Source: an uncultured Desulfobacterium sp. (GTDB taxonomy: Bacteria > Desulfobacterota > Desulfobacteria > Desulfobacterales > Desulfobacteraceae). Taken from it: DNA of 13,060 bases. Shown here piece after piece: positions 1 to 5,827 of the stretch (its first letter is position 1; each line of letters starts with the position of its first letter). A program made the translations under genes and the position numbers. The notes below the pieces were generated by a model that saw only the letters and a list, made by a program, of their open reading frames with translations, searched no databases and was not told the DNA's origin. The stretch lies in assembly GCA_937124525.1 (NCBI GenBank), contig CAKZLA010000024.1, forward strand, positions 1 to 13,060, written 5' to 3'.

Positions 1-1137
1 CGGCACATTGCCGGCAAGAATGGTCTGGCCCACGGGATTGTCTCCGGTGGGGAAAAGTTTTTCCTTTGTATTCTGGTCAATCACCGCCACCTGGGACAGA
101 TTTATAATATCAAGGTTCATCAGCGACCGGCCCTTTTCCATGGTGATGTCCTTGACCCGGAAATAGGCGTCGCCAACCCCTTTGATGGAAGCGCTGGCAA
201 CAATATTGCGATGACGCAGCACCTGGTTGTCGGTGATATTGGGTGTCAGGCTGTCCACATAGACCTGGGCCTTGAGCGCCTCAAGATCTGAAGGAACCAG
301 GGTCTCAACCCGACTGGAGCGTGCATCTCCCCATCCTGTGCCAGGATAGATGTCAATGGTGTTGGTGCCGATGGCGTTGATATCGCTGATCACTTTTTGT
401 CGGGCACCCTGACCCACTGCCACCACACTGACCACGGACATGATACCGATGATGATTCCCAGCATGGTCAGCAATGTCCGTAGACGGTGTGTAACCATGG
501 CGATCCAGGCCATTTTGAAGGCTTCAAGAAAAAGACCGATTTGGGCGGCCAGGCGGTTCTGCTTCCGGAGCACGGGAGACCGGTTGTTTTCATTCCCGGC
601 AGCGCCTTTATAATCAGCATCCGGGTTGGTAGTGTCAGACAATATCTCCCCGTCTGCAATACGAATAATTCTCTGGGCCTGACCGGCAATCTGGGCATCG
701 TGGGTTACCAGGATAATGGTGTGTCCCTGGGCATGGAGTTCCCGCAATATGGTCATGACCTCTGCCCCGCTTTTGCTGTCCAGGGCACCTGTGGGCTCAT
801 CAGCCAGGATGACGTCTCCGCCGTTCATAAGTGACCGGGCAATACTGACCCGCTGCTGCTGGCCGCCGGAAAGCTGGCCGGGGCGGTAGCCGGTACGCGC
901 CTCCAGACCCAGACGGTTGAGCAGTGATTTTGCCCGGGCTGTTCGAATTTTTTTATTAATCCCGCTGTAGACAGCCGATATTTCAGTGTTTCCCACAGCA
1001 TCCAGATGAGAAAGCAAATGGTAACTTTGGAAAATAAAGCCAAAATGCTCCCGGCGCAGGGCAGCAAGTGCATCGCTGCCAAGGGTGCCGGTTCTCTCCG
1101 GCAATGGCAAATACGACTTCGCTGGACTGGGTGGCAT
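1..1137 (-). pseudogene. macB: MacB-type ABC exporter, 5'-truncated, runs off left edge
   Basis: MacB proteins are inner-membrane exporters with an N-terminal ATPase fused to a four-helix permease; they work with MacA and a TolC-type channel. The frame is open from about 1137 to base 1 and shows the Q-loop segment (LRREHFGFIFQ), the signature LSGGQQQRVSIARSLMNGG, Walker B ILADEPTGALDS, the switch histidine (LVTHD), then the first membrane helix near 415-480 (TMLGIIIGIMSVVSVVAVGQG) and the start of the periplasmic domain. The roughly 75 N-terminal residues of a normal MacB, including Walker A, are absent: family similarity begins near 1090, and the only in-frame ATG (1137) adds unrelated residues. 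No macA lies upstream; the next gene is a phosphatidyltransferase. I infer a non-functional 5' deletion. A single-base frameshift near 1090 may contribute, because the adjacent frame carries an AGEN motif that MacB-like proteins have just before this point. The 3' end lies outside the window. Confidence 0.8.
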
Positions 1138-1201
1138 CCACTGCTGCAAGTTCACCGGCGGTCGTTGCTCTCTCAAGGGTCACCAGCATGACATCAATCA
1201 T
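1085..1201 (-). other. Unidentified reading segment abutting the macB remnant
   Basis: Starting at ATG 1201 (the frame is open from about 1228), this frame encodes about 39 residues of plausible protein, including LVTLERATTAGELAAVDATQ and SSEVVFAIAGEN, before it turns into an out-of-frame reading of macB. The last residues could be the lost MacB stretch before the Q-loop, displaced by a frameshift. The rest does not match the expected MacB Walker A region, and I do not recognise it. It may be the tail of another gene joined to macB by a deletion, or chance. No convincing ribosome binding site was seen. Confidence 0.25.
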
Positions 1202-1288
1202 GGCCCACAGCCCATATTCTGGGATTCAAAAGACTACGGGAAATTAAATATTACAAAGATGATCCGGCCCATTGCCATTGCCGGGAAC

Positions 1289-1927
1289 CTATTTAATCGT
1301 ATGGCCCTTTCTCAACTGATATGATTTTAAAGTGGTATAGCCCCCACAAATCCTCAAGATTGTCGTTACCCAGCACAACAACGAAAATACAGCGGCAAAA
1401 AGCGGGAATCTTTGGGGAAACAGCAAAACCAAAACAAAAAACAAAAGGGTTTCTGTCCCTTCGGTGATCCCCCCAAGGTAATACAGGGATTTATGGGGAT
1501 AGGTGACGTTTGGAATCCGGTTCTTTGACGCCATGGTGGAAAACGCCAGAAAACTGCTCCCGGTTCCCACAAAAGAAAAAATTAAAAATGCCGCTGCCAG
1601 GGCATTTTCCCCGGGATTTACCAGAGCAAATCCTGTGACCACACCCGAATAAAAGATAAAATCCAAGGTAATATCCAGAAATCCTCCGGCATCGGTGGGT
1701 TCCGTTATACGGGCCAAGGTACCATCCACGCCGTCAAGTATCCGATTGATCAAGATAGCTGCCAAGGCTAAAGCGTAATGGCGGGTCCAGATCAGGGGCA
1801 GTGCCGTCATACCCAGAAAAAATCCGGCAATGGTGACCTGGTCTGGAGAAATATCAAGGTATTTCAGGTGGCGGGCCAGGTAATTGAGGGGAGGTCTGAC
1901 CCGTTGTGACGTCCATGGATCAAGCAT
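1289..1927 (-). CDS. CDP-alcohol phosphatidyltransferase family membrane protein
   Basis: This family makes phospholipid head-group bonds by transferring a phosphatidyl or related group from a CDP-alcohol to an acceptor alcohol, in the inner membrane. The 212-residue product carries the family motif intact: D65-x2-D68-G69-x2-A72-R73-x7-G81-x3-D85-x3-D89, read from DGVDGTLARITEPTDAGG and the following LDITLDF. About six hydrophobic segments follow the usual pattern. I chose the ATG at 1927 because AAGGA lies about eight bases before it and the family's N-terminal helix (TSQRVRPPLNYLARHL) follows directly. The frame stays open to 2119, but that 64-residue extension has no family character. Substrate cannot be told from sequence. 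The gene is followed on the same strand by the broken macB, with nothing to suggest a shared pathway. Confidence 0.85.
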   Translation of the reverse strand: MLDPWTSQRVRPPLNYLARHLKYLDISPDQVTIAGFFLGMTALPLIWTRHYALALAAILINRILDGVDGTLARITEPTDAGGFLDITLDFIFYSGVVTGFALVNPGENALAAAFLIFSFVGTGSSFLAFSTMASKNRIPNVTYPHKSLYYLGGITEGTETLLFFVLVLLFPQRFPLFAAVFSLLCWVTTILRICGGYTTLKSYQLRKGHTIK

Positions 1928-2115
1928 GGGTTTTCCTTTTTGGTTGAAAAACAAGTTCAGTTGCGCGTGACATAGCAATTTAAGCACCGAATGTTTTTTA
2001 ATCAAGCCGCACCCATTAAAATTGGCAGACCATGGGGACCAGGCTTTTTTTATTATGCGTTTAACAAATGCTCGCGCTAAAGCAAAGGTATATAACAAAA
2101 AAGTCAAGAACGTAA

Positions 2116-2254
2116 GCAAAAGTGCAGCAATTCTAATTATGGCTTTTAACCGAGCTCATTGATGTGTAACTCATTGAAATCACGTTGATAAAAACTGTGA
2201 TTTTCCTGGTTTTAAACGCATATGTCTCCAAAATTAGAATTGCTGGCAAAAGTG
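2116..2254. mobile_element. 121-bp MITE (2125-2245) with 9-bp target duplication
   Basis: The 121-bp core has inverted ends CAGCAATTCTAATTATGG (left) and the complement of CCAAAATTAGAATTGCTG (right), 17 of 18 positions matching. The core is flanked on both sides by the same nine bases, GCAAAAGTG (2116-2124 and 2246-2254), in direct orientation. Matching ends plus a direct duplication are the hallmark of transposition. The core has no coding capacity, so it must have been moved by a transposase encoded elsewhere. A 9-bp duplication is typical of several DDE families, including some IS4-type elements; the parent is not in this window. It lies about 200 bases upstream of the phosphatidyltransferase start. 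Confidence 0.85.
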
Positions 2255-2325
2255 GACCCCATTGTGTGAACAAGCATTATGTCTATATAACATACATGGC
2301 AGCAAACCTCTGCCATAACGAAAAT

Positions 2326-2367
2326 TGAAACTCTAATAATTGCAGTCTTTTATTAGACTGAGTTTCA
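2326..2367. repeat. Compound dyad upstream of the hipA remnant
   Basis: TGAAACT (2326-2332) pairs with AGTTTCA (2361-2367). Inside it CAGTCT (2343-2348) pairs with AGACTG (2355-2360) across a 6-base loop, and CTAATAA alternatively pairs with TTATTAG. It ends 12 bases before the hipA-like ATG, so it could be the old operator or a leader hairpin of a hip module. It could equally be unrelated to that gene. Confidence 0.45.
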
Positions 2368-2378
2368 TATAAACCCGC

Positions 2379-2523
2379 ATGACGGAGCGGCGACGCATCG
2401 CCGTCTGAAACCGAGCCTGTCGTGGCCGGCCGACTTGAAGCAGATAACGGCAATATTTTGTTCAACTATGGTAAAAGCTATCTGGATCGTATCGGTGACA
2501 GCAAGCCTGTCATTGCAATTTAT
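2379..2523 (+). pseudogene. hipA: hipA toxin 5' remnant (HipA N-terminal domain)
   Basis: HipA is a serine/threonine kinase toxin normally paired with HipB. Only its N-terminal region remains. The ATG at 2379 gives MTERRRIAV and then a stop (TGA 2406-2408). One frame over, the reading continues with ETEPVVAGRLEADNGNIL and FNYGKSYLDRIGDSKPVIAI, which matches the pattern of the HipA N-terminal (couple_hipA) domain: short beta strands, the GRL turn, then the F-Y/W-L region. A small deletion around 2404-2408 accounts for the shift. Recognisable sequence stops at about 2523, exactly at the left end of the 188-bp inverted-repeat element, and nothing HipA-like is seen beyond it. No hipB is present upstream. 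The identification is by eye from a short segment. Confidence 0.55.
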
Positions 2524-2711
2524 GGCTACCGCCATAAGGCGGGACACTTTTTGTGTTATGAGACGATAATGACGCAAGCATGACGCATTTTTAAAATTTC
2601 ATGACGTACTCAACCTGTTGATTTTAAATGATATGTTTTCATAGATACTGCAAGATCAATTGACCTCTGCAATGATGACAATTTAGAGTGTCCCGGCTTA
2701 TGGCGGTAGCC
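2524..2711. mobile_element. 188-bp element with 25-bp terminal inverted repeats
   Basis: The left end begins GGCTACCGCCATAAGG and continues CGGGACACT; the complement of the right end begins GGCTACCGCCATAAGC and continues CGGGACACT. Arms of about 25 bases therefore differ at one position. There is no open frame of useful length inside, and I see no target duplication at the outer edges. It looks like a second, unrelated non-autonomous element (MITE-like). Its left edge coincides with the point where hipA similarity ends, so a deletion next to the element is more likely than a clean insertion. Confidence 0.7.
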
Positions 2712-2748
2712 GGATTCACGTATAGAGGACTTGCACCCCATAAGTTCA

Positions 2749-2811
2749 CGCCCATGCCGGGCGTACACAATGCAATTTCAGCAGACGCAAAAAGCCGCGC
2801 CGCTGAATTGC
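2749..2811. repeat. Two small inverted repeats in non-coding DNA
   Basis: CGCCC (2749-2753) pairs with GGGCG (2759-2763), and GCAATTTCAGC (2772-2782) pairs with GCTGAATTGC (2802-2811) with one unpaired T. The second dyad, with an extra-helical base and a following GCGTTGG, is loosely like an integron attC site, but the conserved terminal boxes are not clear. The stretch 2712-2895 otherwise holds nothing I can name. Confidence 0.4.
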
Positions 2812-2898
2812 GGCGTTGGCCAGTAACAATCTTTATTTCACCTTGCCCAAGCTATTGAACAATACGCTTTGTTGGCATTTCAAGCTCAACAATTTTTA

Positions 2899-2927
2899 TT
2901 GACACAATAACATTTGCCAGTTATTGT
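2899..2927 (+). promoter_or_regulatory. Sigma-70-type promoter of the phd-vapC operon
   Basis: A perfect -35 hexamer TTGACA (2899-2904) is followed after exactly 17 bases by TATTGT (2922-2927, four of six -10 consensus positions). Transcription would begin near 2934, about 36 bases before the antitoxin ATG. Confidence 0.65.
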
Positions 2928-2939
2928 TTAGACAGTCTA
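2904..2939. promoter_or_regulatory. Palindromic operators over the phd-vapC promoter
   Basis: ACAATAAC (2904-2911) and GTTATTGT (2920-2927) are perfect complements around an 8-base centre, spanning the promoter from the last -35 base through the whole -10. A second perfect palindrome, TAGACAGTCTA (2929-2939), covers the predicted start. Phd-family antitoxins repress their own operons by binding such sites; assignment to this antitoxin is inferred from position. Confidence 0.6.
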
Positions 2940-2969
2940 GCCTAAAAAACAATTAACAGAGGTGTTATC

Positions 2970-3224
2970 ATGATTGAAAACCATTGGCAACTTCAAGATG
3001 CAAAAAACAAATTTAGCAATCTTGTTGAAACTGCACAAAAGAAAGGTCCTCAAATTGTAACCAAACATGGTAAAGAGGCTGTAGTTATTCTCTCAATTAC
3101 GGAATATAAACGATTAAGCAAACCAAAAATAAATTTGATTCAATTTTTTAAAAACTCCCCTCTTGCAGAAGAAACAATTGAATTATCGAGAAATAAAGAA
3201 ACTCCGAGAGATGTCGACTTATGA
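2970..3224 (+). CDS. Phd/YefM-family antitoxin
   Basis: The 84-residue product neutralises the toxin encoded next to it and represses the operon. Residues 5-50 match the Phd/YefM DNA-binding fold: HWQLQDAKNKFSNLVETA, then the conserved GPQIVTKHGKEAVVILSITE and YKRL. The tail (residues 52-84, charged, ending SRNKETPRDVDL) is the usual region that becomes ordered on the toxin. AGAGGTG (2958-2964) sits 5 bases before the ATG. Its stop overlaps the toxin start as ATGA (3221-3224), so translation of the two is coupled. The strong promoter with palindromes just upstream fits autoregulation. The coding DNA is more AT-rich than the flanking phosphatidyltransferase and regulator genes, in keeping with horizontal transfer. 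Family assignment is firm; the partner is inferred from overlap. Confidence 0.92.
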   Translation: MIENHWQLQDAKNKFSNLVETAQKKGPQIVTKHGKEAVVILSITEYKRLSKPKINLIQFFKNSPLAEETIELSRNKETPRDVDL

Positions 3225-3640
3225 ACTACTTATTAGACACATGTGTTATTTCGGAATTAATAAAAAAACAGCCAAACCCAAAAGTGGTTCAATGGATATC
3301 AGATATTGAAGAAGCAAACTTATTCATCAGTGTACTCACAATAGGAGAACTTCATAAAGGAATAGAGAAGTTACCAGAGAGCCAGAAAAAAAACAAGCTT
3401 CATAAATGGGTTACATATGATCTGAAAAAACGGTTTGAAAACAAAATTATTGACTTTGATCTCCAAACTGCAACTATTTGGGGCAAAATTCAGGCTAATT
3501 CAGAATTATTGGGTCAGACATTACCCGCTATTGATGCTCTTATTGCTGCTACAGGGATATCACATGACCTTATTGTTGTAACAAGGAATACTAAGGACAT
3601 GGAAATCAGTGGGGTAGACTTGCTTAATCCTTGGTTATGA
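3221..3640 (+). CDS. vapC: PIN-domain toxin ribonuclease, VapC family
   Basis: VapC-type PIN proteins are Mg-dependent endoribonucleases that block translation by cutting specific RNAs (tRNA or rRNA in studied members). The 139-residue length is typical. All four acidic residues of the active site are visible: D6 in YLLDTCVISEL, E43 in TIGELHKGIEKL, D105 in LPAIDALIAATG and D126 in VVTRNTKDME. The closing segment VDLLNPWL matches the plasmid-type VapC tail. Nothing is missing, so the toxin should be active when free. It begins inside the antitoxin's last codons (4-base overlap) and shares its promoter. Which RNA it cuts cannot be predicted. Confidence 0.93.
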   Translation: MNYLLDTCVISELIKKQPNPKVVQWISDIEEANLFISVLTIGELHKGIEKLPESQKKNKLHKWVTYDLKKRFENKIIDFDLQTATIWGKIQANSELLGQTLPAIDALIAATGISHDLIVVTRNTKDMEISGVDLLNPWL

Positions 3641-3748
3641 AACATTCATTTCTACTGTTATTCGATAAAAAAACAAACGGTTACAGTTATAAAAATGGCC
3701 AACCAGCGGGTGAAACAGACGCCAAGGATGCCGTGTTACCGTGAATAC

Positions 3749-4042
3749 ATGATACGATCATTTAAAAATCAGGGTATTGACGATATTTTTGATGGGGAAA
3801 ACAGCAAAGCCGCCCGAAAGTTATGTCCACGAGATATATGGAAAATTGCAGCCCGAAAGCTGGAGCAGGTTGACTCTGCAAGAGATCTTGACGATTTAAA
3901 AGTTCCCCCAGGAAATCGTTTGGAGGCGCTGTCCGGAAATCGTGATGGACAGCATAGTATTCGGATCAACGATCAGTATCGAATATGTTTTGAATGGAAT
4001 ACGGGTAATGCAGACAATGTTGAAATTGTCGATTATCATTGA
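3749..4042 (+). CDS. higB: HigB toxin, RelE/ParE-superfamily ribonuclease
   Basis: HigB cuts mRNA on the ribosome. The family core is complete in this 97-residue reading: FKNQGIDDIFDGENSKAARK near the start, then the hallmark LKVPPGNRLEALSGNRDGQH followed by SIRINDQYRICFEW at residues about 55-85, which carries the conserved basic and aromatic active-site region. I place the start at ATG 3749 (MIRSFKNQG), where family proteins begin; the frame is open from ATG 3695, but its 18 extra residues have no family match. No strong ribosome binding site is seen for either. As in other hig modules the toxin comes first, with its antitoxin 17 bases downstream. It follows vapC by 108 bases on the same strand, so read-through from the first module is possible. 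Confidence 0.9.
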   Translation: MIRSFKNQGIDDIFDGENSKAARKLCPRDIWKIAARKLEQVDSARDLDDLKVPPGNRLEALSGNRDGQHSIRINDQYRICFEWNTGNADNVEIVDYH

Positions 4043-4059
4043 TAATTTAGGAGAATATC

Positions 4060-4383
4060 ATGGTTAGAATTCCAAAATTTAGGGAACCAACGCATCCTGG
4101 AGAAATGTTGATGGAAGAATTTCTGATTCCAATGTCAATAACTCAGCGTGATTTGTCCAAAGCGATCCATGTTCCTTACCAGCGGATTAATGAAATTGTA
4201 AATGGACGACGGGGCATTACACCCAGTACCGCTTTACGTTTAGCCAAATTTTTCAATATGTCAGAAGATTTTTGGATGAATTTACAACTTCGTTGGGATC
4301 TGTATCGTGCGAAGAGTTCTGAAGAAAAAAAATTACAAATGATAAGGCCCTACACATCTGCTGAATACACAGCTCATCTTTAG
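4060..4383 (+). CDS. higA: HigA antitoxin, XRE-type helix-turn-helix
   Basis: This 107-residue protein binds HigB and represses the operon. The N-terminus (KFREPTHPGEMLMEEFLIP) is the family signature. The XRE helix-turn-helix follows at about residues 29-65: ITQRDLSKAIHVPYQRINEI, then NGRRGITPSTALRLAKFF, and the family continuation SEDFWMNLQLRWDLYRA. TAGGAG lies 6 bases before the ATG. The higB stop is 17 bases upstream, so the two genes are one transcript. No palindrome as clear as that in front of the phd gene was found upstream of higB, so the operator is not located. Both ends are intact and the module looks functional. Confidence 0.93.
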   Translation: MVRIPKFREPTHPGEMLMEEFLIPMSITQRDLSKAIHVPYQRINEIVNGRRGITPSTALRLAKFFNMSEDFWMNLQLRWDLYRAKSSEEKKLQMIRPYTSAEYTAHL

Positions 4384-4414
4384 AAACCTGCGCCGAACAA
4401 TATTTTGCACCAGA

Positions 4415-4503
4415 CAGCAGGGGCAATGGCGTTTTCCTCATTTTTACATTTTGGGCGCTTTTTAGCCTTTAAACATTTTGACAAGTCATCATTTCCCCTG
4501 CTG
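4415..4503. repeat. 14-bp inverted repeat spanning 89 bp after higA
   Basis: CAGCAGGGGCAATG (4415-4428) and CATTTCCCCTGCTG (4490-4503) are complementary at 13 of 14 positions; CACC just outside the left arm and GGTG outside the right arm extend the match. No coding content and no clear target duplication. It may be a short repeat element or a structured 3' region between the convergent higA and channel genes. The rest of 4384-4625 shows nothing else. Confidence 0.55.
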
Positions 4504-4625
4504 CCGGTGAAAATTACGTTAATGGGCGGCCCAAAGCACCGGCGAATCTCGATTTTGCCTTAAGTTAATGACATTTAAAAAGAAGCTCCTATCCTAATAG
4601 TTTCGTGGACGTCCTCGGGATATCA

Positions 4626-5414
4626 CTATCTTATTACAGATTCTGGTTTCTCAAAGTACCACTGCCACATGAGGCCAAAACCCATCCCGAAGGCATCATC
4701 AAAAGGTTCCTGAAAATCCTCGTATTTAACCTCGCAGAAGGCATATAGTTGTTTCCAAATATTGACTCCGAGCATGCTTTGTCCTGAAATGCTGTCATGG
4801 CGGTATTCATTCAATGGGTTATCAAAGTCTATGTCACACCATGTACTGGAAAAGCAGTTTACCCGCCCGATACTAAATGGAATTTTTAGGTAAGGAGAAA
4901 TCATCCACCAGTTATGTCCTTGCCGACCATCCGTGCGAGCCAGAAAGACGGTAATGTCAAAAGTAGCACGGCTTCTATTAAGGAACTTACTTATACCTCC
5001 AAAAGTTCTGGTCCCTCGCCAACGGAAGCCAAAATAACAACGATCATCCGTAAAGCTATCTATATTATATTCCATGGCCATGTCAAACATATGCAGGACA
5101 ATGTTATCTTCGGTAATACCGAATGTGTTCAAAGGCTTAAATAGGTCGAAACTTCCGCAATGGTTTTTCAGATTGGTTTGATGGTGGTCATGGTCACCCG
5201 TAAAATCAACGAACCCATAAAGCTCCAAATCAAATGGCAAATCGTTGGTTTCAAATTCAGGCGTGAATGTGATGTATTCTCTTTCTGTGTCATATTGATA
5301 AGAAATGTTAGACCACCAAAACTGTTTCGCTTGATCCTCAGCGCACCCAATCTCTATACTAACAAAATGCTCAAAAACGATAATGGTCAGAAACCATACA
5401 AGATACTTACTCAT
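4626..5414 (-). CDS. Tsx-like outer-membrane channel protein
   Basis: A 262-residue exported protein. Residues 1-25 form a signal peptide (MSKYL, hydrophobic core VWFLTIIVFEHFV, ending at IGCA). The mature part has no membrane helices and is built of alternating, aromatic-rich strands, as in a beta-barrel, ending in the strand MGFGLMWQWYF plus eight residues. Segments such as WWSNISYQYDTEREY, LPFDLELYGFVDF and DGRQGHNWWMISPYLKI recall the Tsx family of nucleoside-specific channels, so uptake of a nucleoside-like or other small solute is the best guess. Five cysteines in the mature chain are unusual for an outer-membrane protein. GGAGG (5423-5427) lies 8 bases before the ATG. A sigma-54 promoter about 270 bases upstream, with activator sites behind it, faces this gene, so it is probably the target of the divergent regulator. 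Family placement is by eye. Confidence 0.6.
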   Translation of the reverse strand: MSKYLVWFLTIIVFEHFVSIEIGCAEDQAKQFWWSNISYQYDTEREYITFTPEFETNDLPFDLELYGFVDFTGDHDHHQTNLKNHCGSFDLFKPLNTFGITEDNIVLHMFDMAMEYNIDSFTDDRCYFGFRWRGTRTFGGISKFLNRSRATFDITVFLARTDGRQGHNWWMISPYLKIPFSIGRVNCFSSTWCDIDFDNPLNEYRHDSISGQSMLGVNIWKQLYAFCEVKYEDFQEPFDDAFGMGFGLMWQWYFEKPESVIR

Positions 5415-5419
5415 TTAGA

Positions 5420-5584
5420 TTACCTCCGTGATCCCTCCATTGTGCTTAACGATTCGATGTGGATGTATGCCCAGCGTGGCGAACTTTGTGATGGAAACCT
5501 CCACCTCACATACTGGGTGCGTGTGCCAAAAAACTTGAGGCGTGATATTTTCCACTATGTCTCTATTTGTTGGCCATCCATCAT
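5420..5584 (-). other. Small interrupted reading frame in the channel-gene leader
   Basis: Within the predicted 258-base leader, GAGG precedes ATG 5584 by 7 bases. The frame reads MMDGQQIET, then an amber TAG at codon 10, then 44 protein-like residues (including FFGTRTQYVRWRFPSQSSP and RWAYIHIES) to a TAA at 5420-5422, which abuts the GGAGG of the channel gene. It could be a nine-residue leader peptide, a broken gene, or chance. The other minus-strand frame here is also open without a good start, which argues for caution. Confidence 0.25.
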
Positions 5585-5682
5585 TTAATTTCCTCTTTCT
5601 CTTCTTTGCGTCCCATAATTGACGGTTAATTCTAAAACAAGTCCGAAAGGAGCACTGTTAACAGTCGATTCAAATACGGTAC

Positions 5683-5698
5683 AGCAAAATGCATGCCA
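5683..5698 (-). promoter_or_regulatory. Sigma-54 (-24/-12) promoter for the channel gene
   Basis: On the minus strand the sequence reads TGGCATGCATTTTGCT. It has GG and GC separated by exactly 10 bases and fits the consensus TGGCAC-N5-TTGCW at all but one position. The start would be near 5672, giving a leader of about 258 bases. It lies between the channel gene and a divergently encoded sigma-54 activator, which strongly supports it. Confidence 0.8.
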
Positions 5699-5746
5699 TA
5701 AAGTTTTTGCTATTAATTCAAGTGAGTTAAAAAATAATTGATAAAT

Positions 5747-5810
5747 TTTATCATATGTGATAAAGATTTTTGTCATATATGATAATTTTTCCATTTTATA
5801 TCACATGCGA
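5747..5810. promoter_or_regulatory. Three palindromic activator sites (TCAYATRYGA)
   Basis: Three copies of a shared palindrome: TCATATGTGA inside the longer perfect dyad TTTATCA-TATG-TGATAAA (5747-5764), TCATATATGA (5773-5782) and TCACATGCGA (5801-5810). The centres are at 5755.5, 5777.5 and 5805.5. Measured from the predicted sigma-54 start at 5672 they lie at about -84, -106 and -134, the normal range for enhancer-binding proteins. They also occupy the region just before the regulator gene, so the same protein may control its own synthesis. The binding protein is inferred, not shown. Confidence 0.7.
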
Positions 5811-5827
5811 CAGATGCCAGGGAGAGA

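Noticed and set aside
1928..2119. N-terminal extension of the phosphatidyltransferase to ATG 2119
   Set aside because: The extension lacks family similarity, while ATG 1927 has a well-placed ribosome binding site and begins at the normal family N-terminus.
2283..2577. Minus-strand frames over the hipA relic
   Set aside because: They are shadows of the plus-strand HipA-like coding and show no motif or start signal.
2749..2825. Possible integron attC site near the toxin-antitoxin genes
   Set aside because: The dyad has an extra-helical base and a GCGTTGG, but the paired RYYYAAC and GTTRRRY boxes are not present as required and no second copy was found after vapC or higA.
5555..5557. Amber codon in the leader frame read as pyrrolysine
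   Set aside because: No pyrrolysine genes or methylamine methyltransferase context are in the window, and the small frame itself is not established as a gene.
5160..5588. 142-codon plus-strand open frame antisense to the channel gene and its leader
   Set aside because: It overlaps a signal-peptide-bearing gene with a perfect GGAGG start, and has no ribosome binding site or recognisable domain of its own.
5585..5794. 69-codon minus-strand frame upstream of the channel gene
   Set aside because: It runs across the sigma-54 promoter and two of the three palindromes, has no motif, and would start before the predicted transcript start.
5747..5810. Short CRISPR-like repeat array
   Set aside because: The repeats are 10-base palindromes with uneven 22- and 28-base centre spacing, which fits regulator binding sites and not repeat-spacer units.
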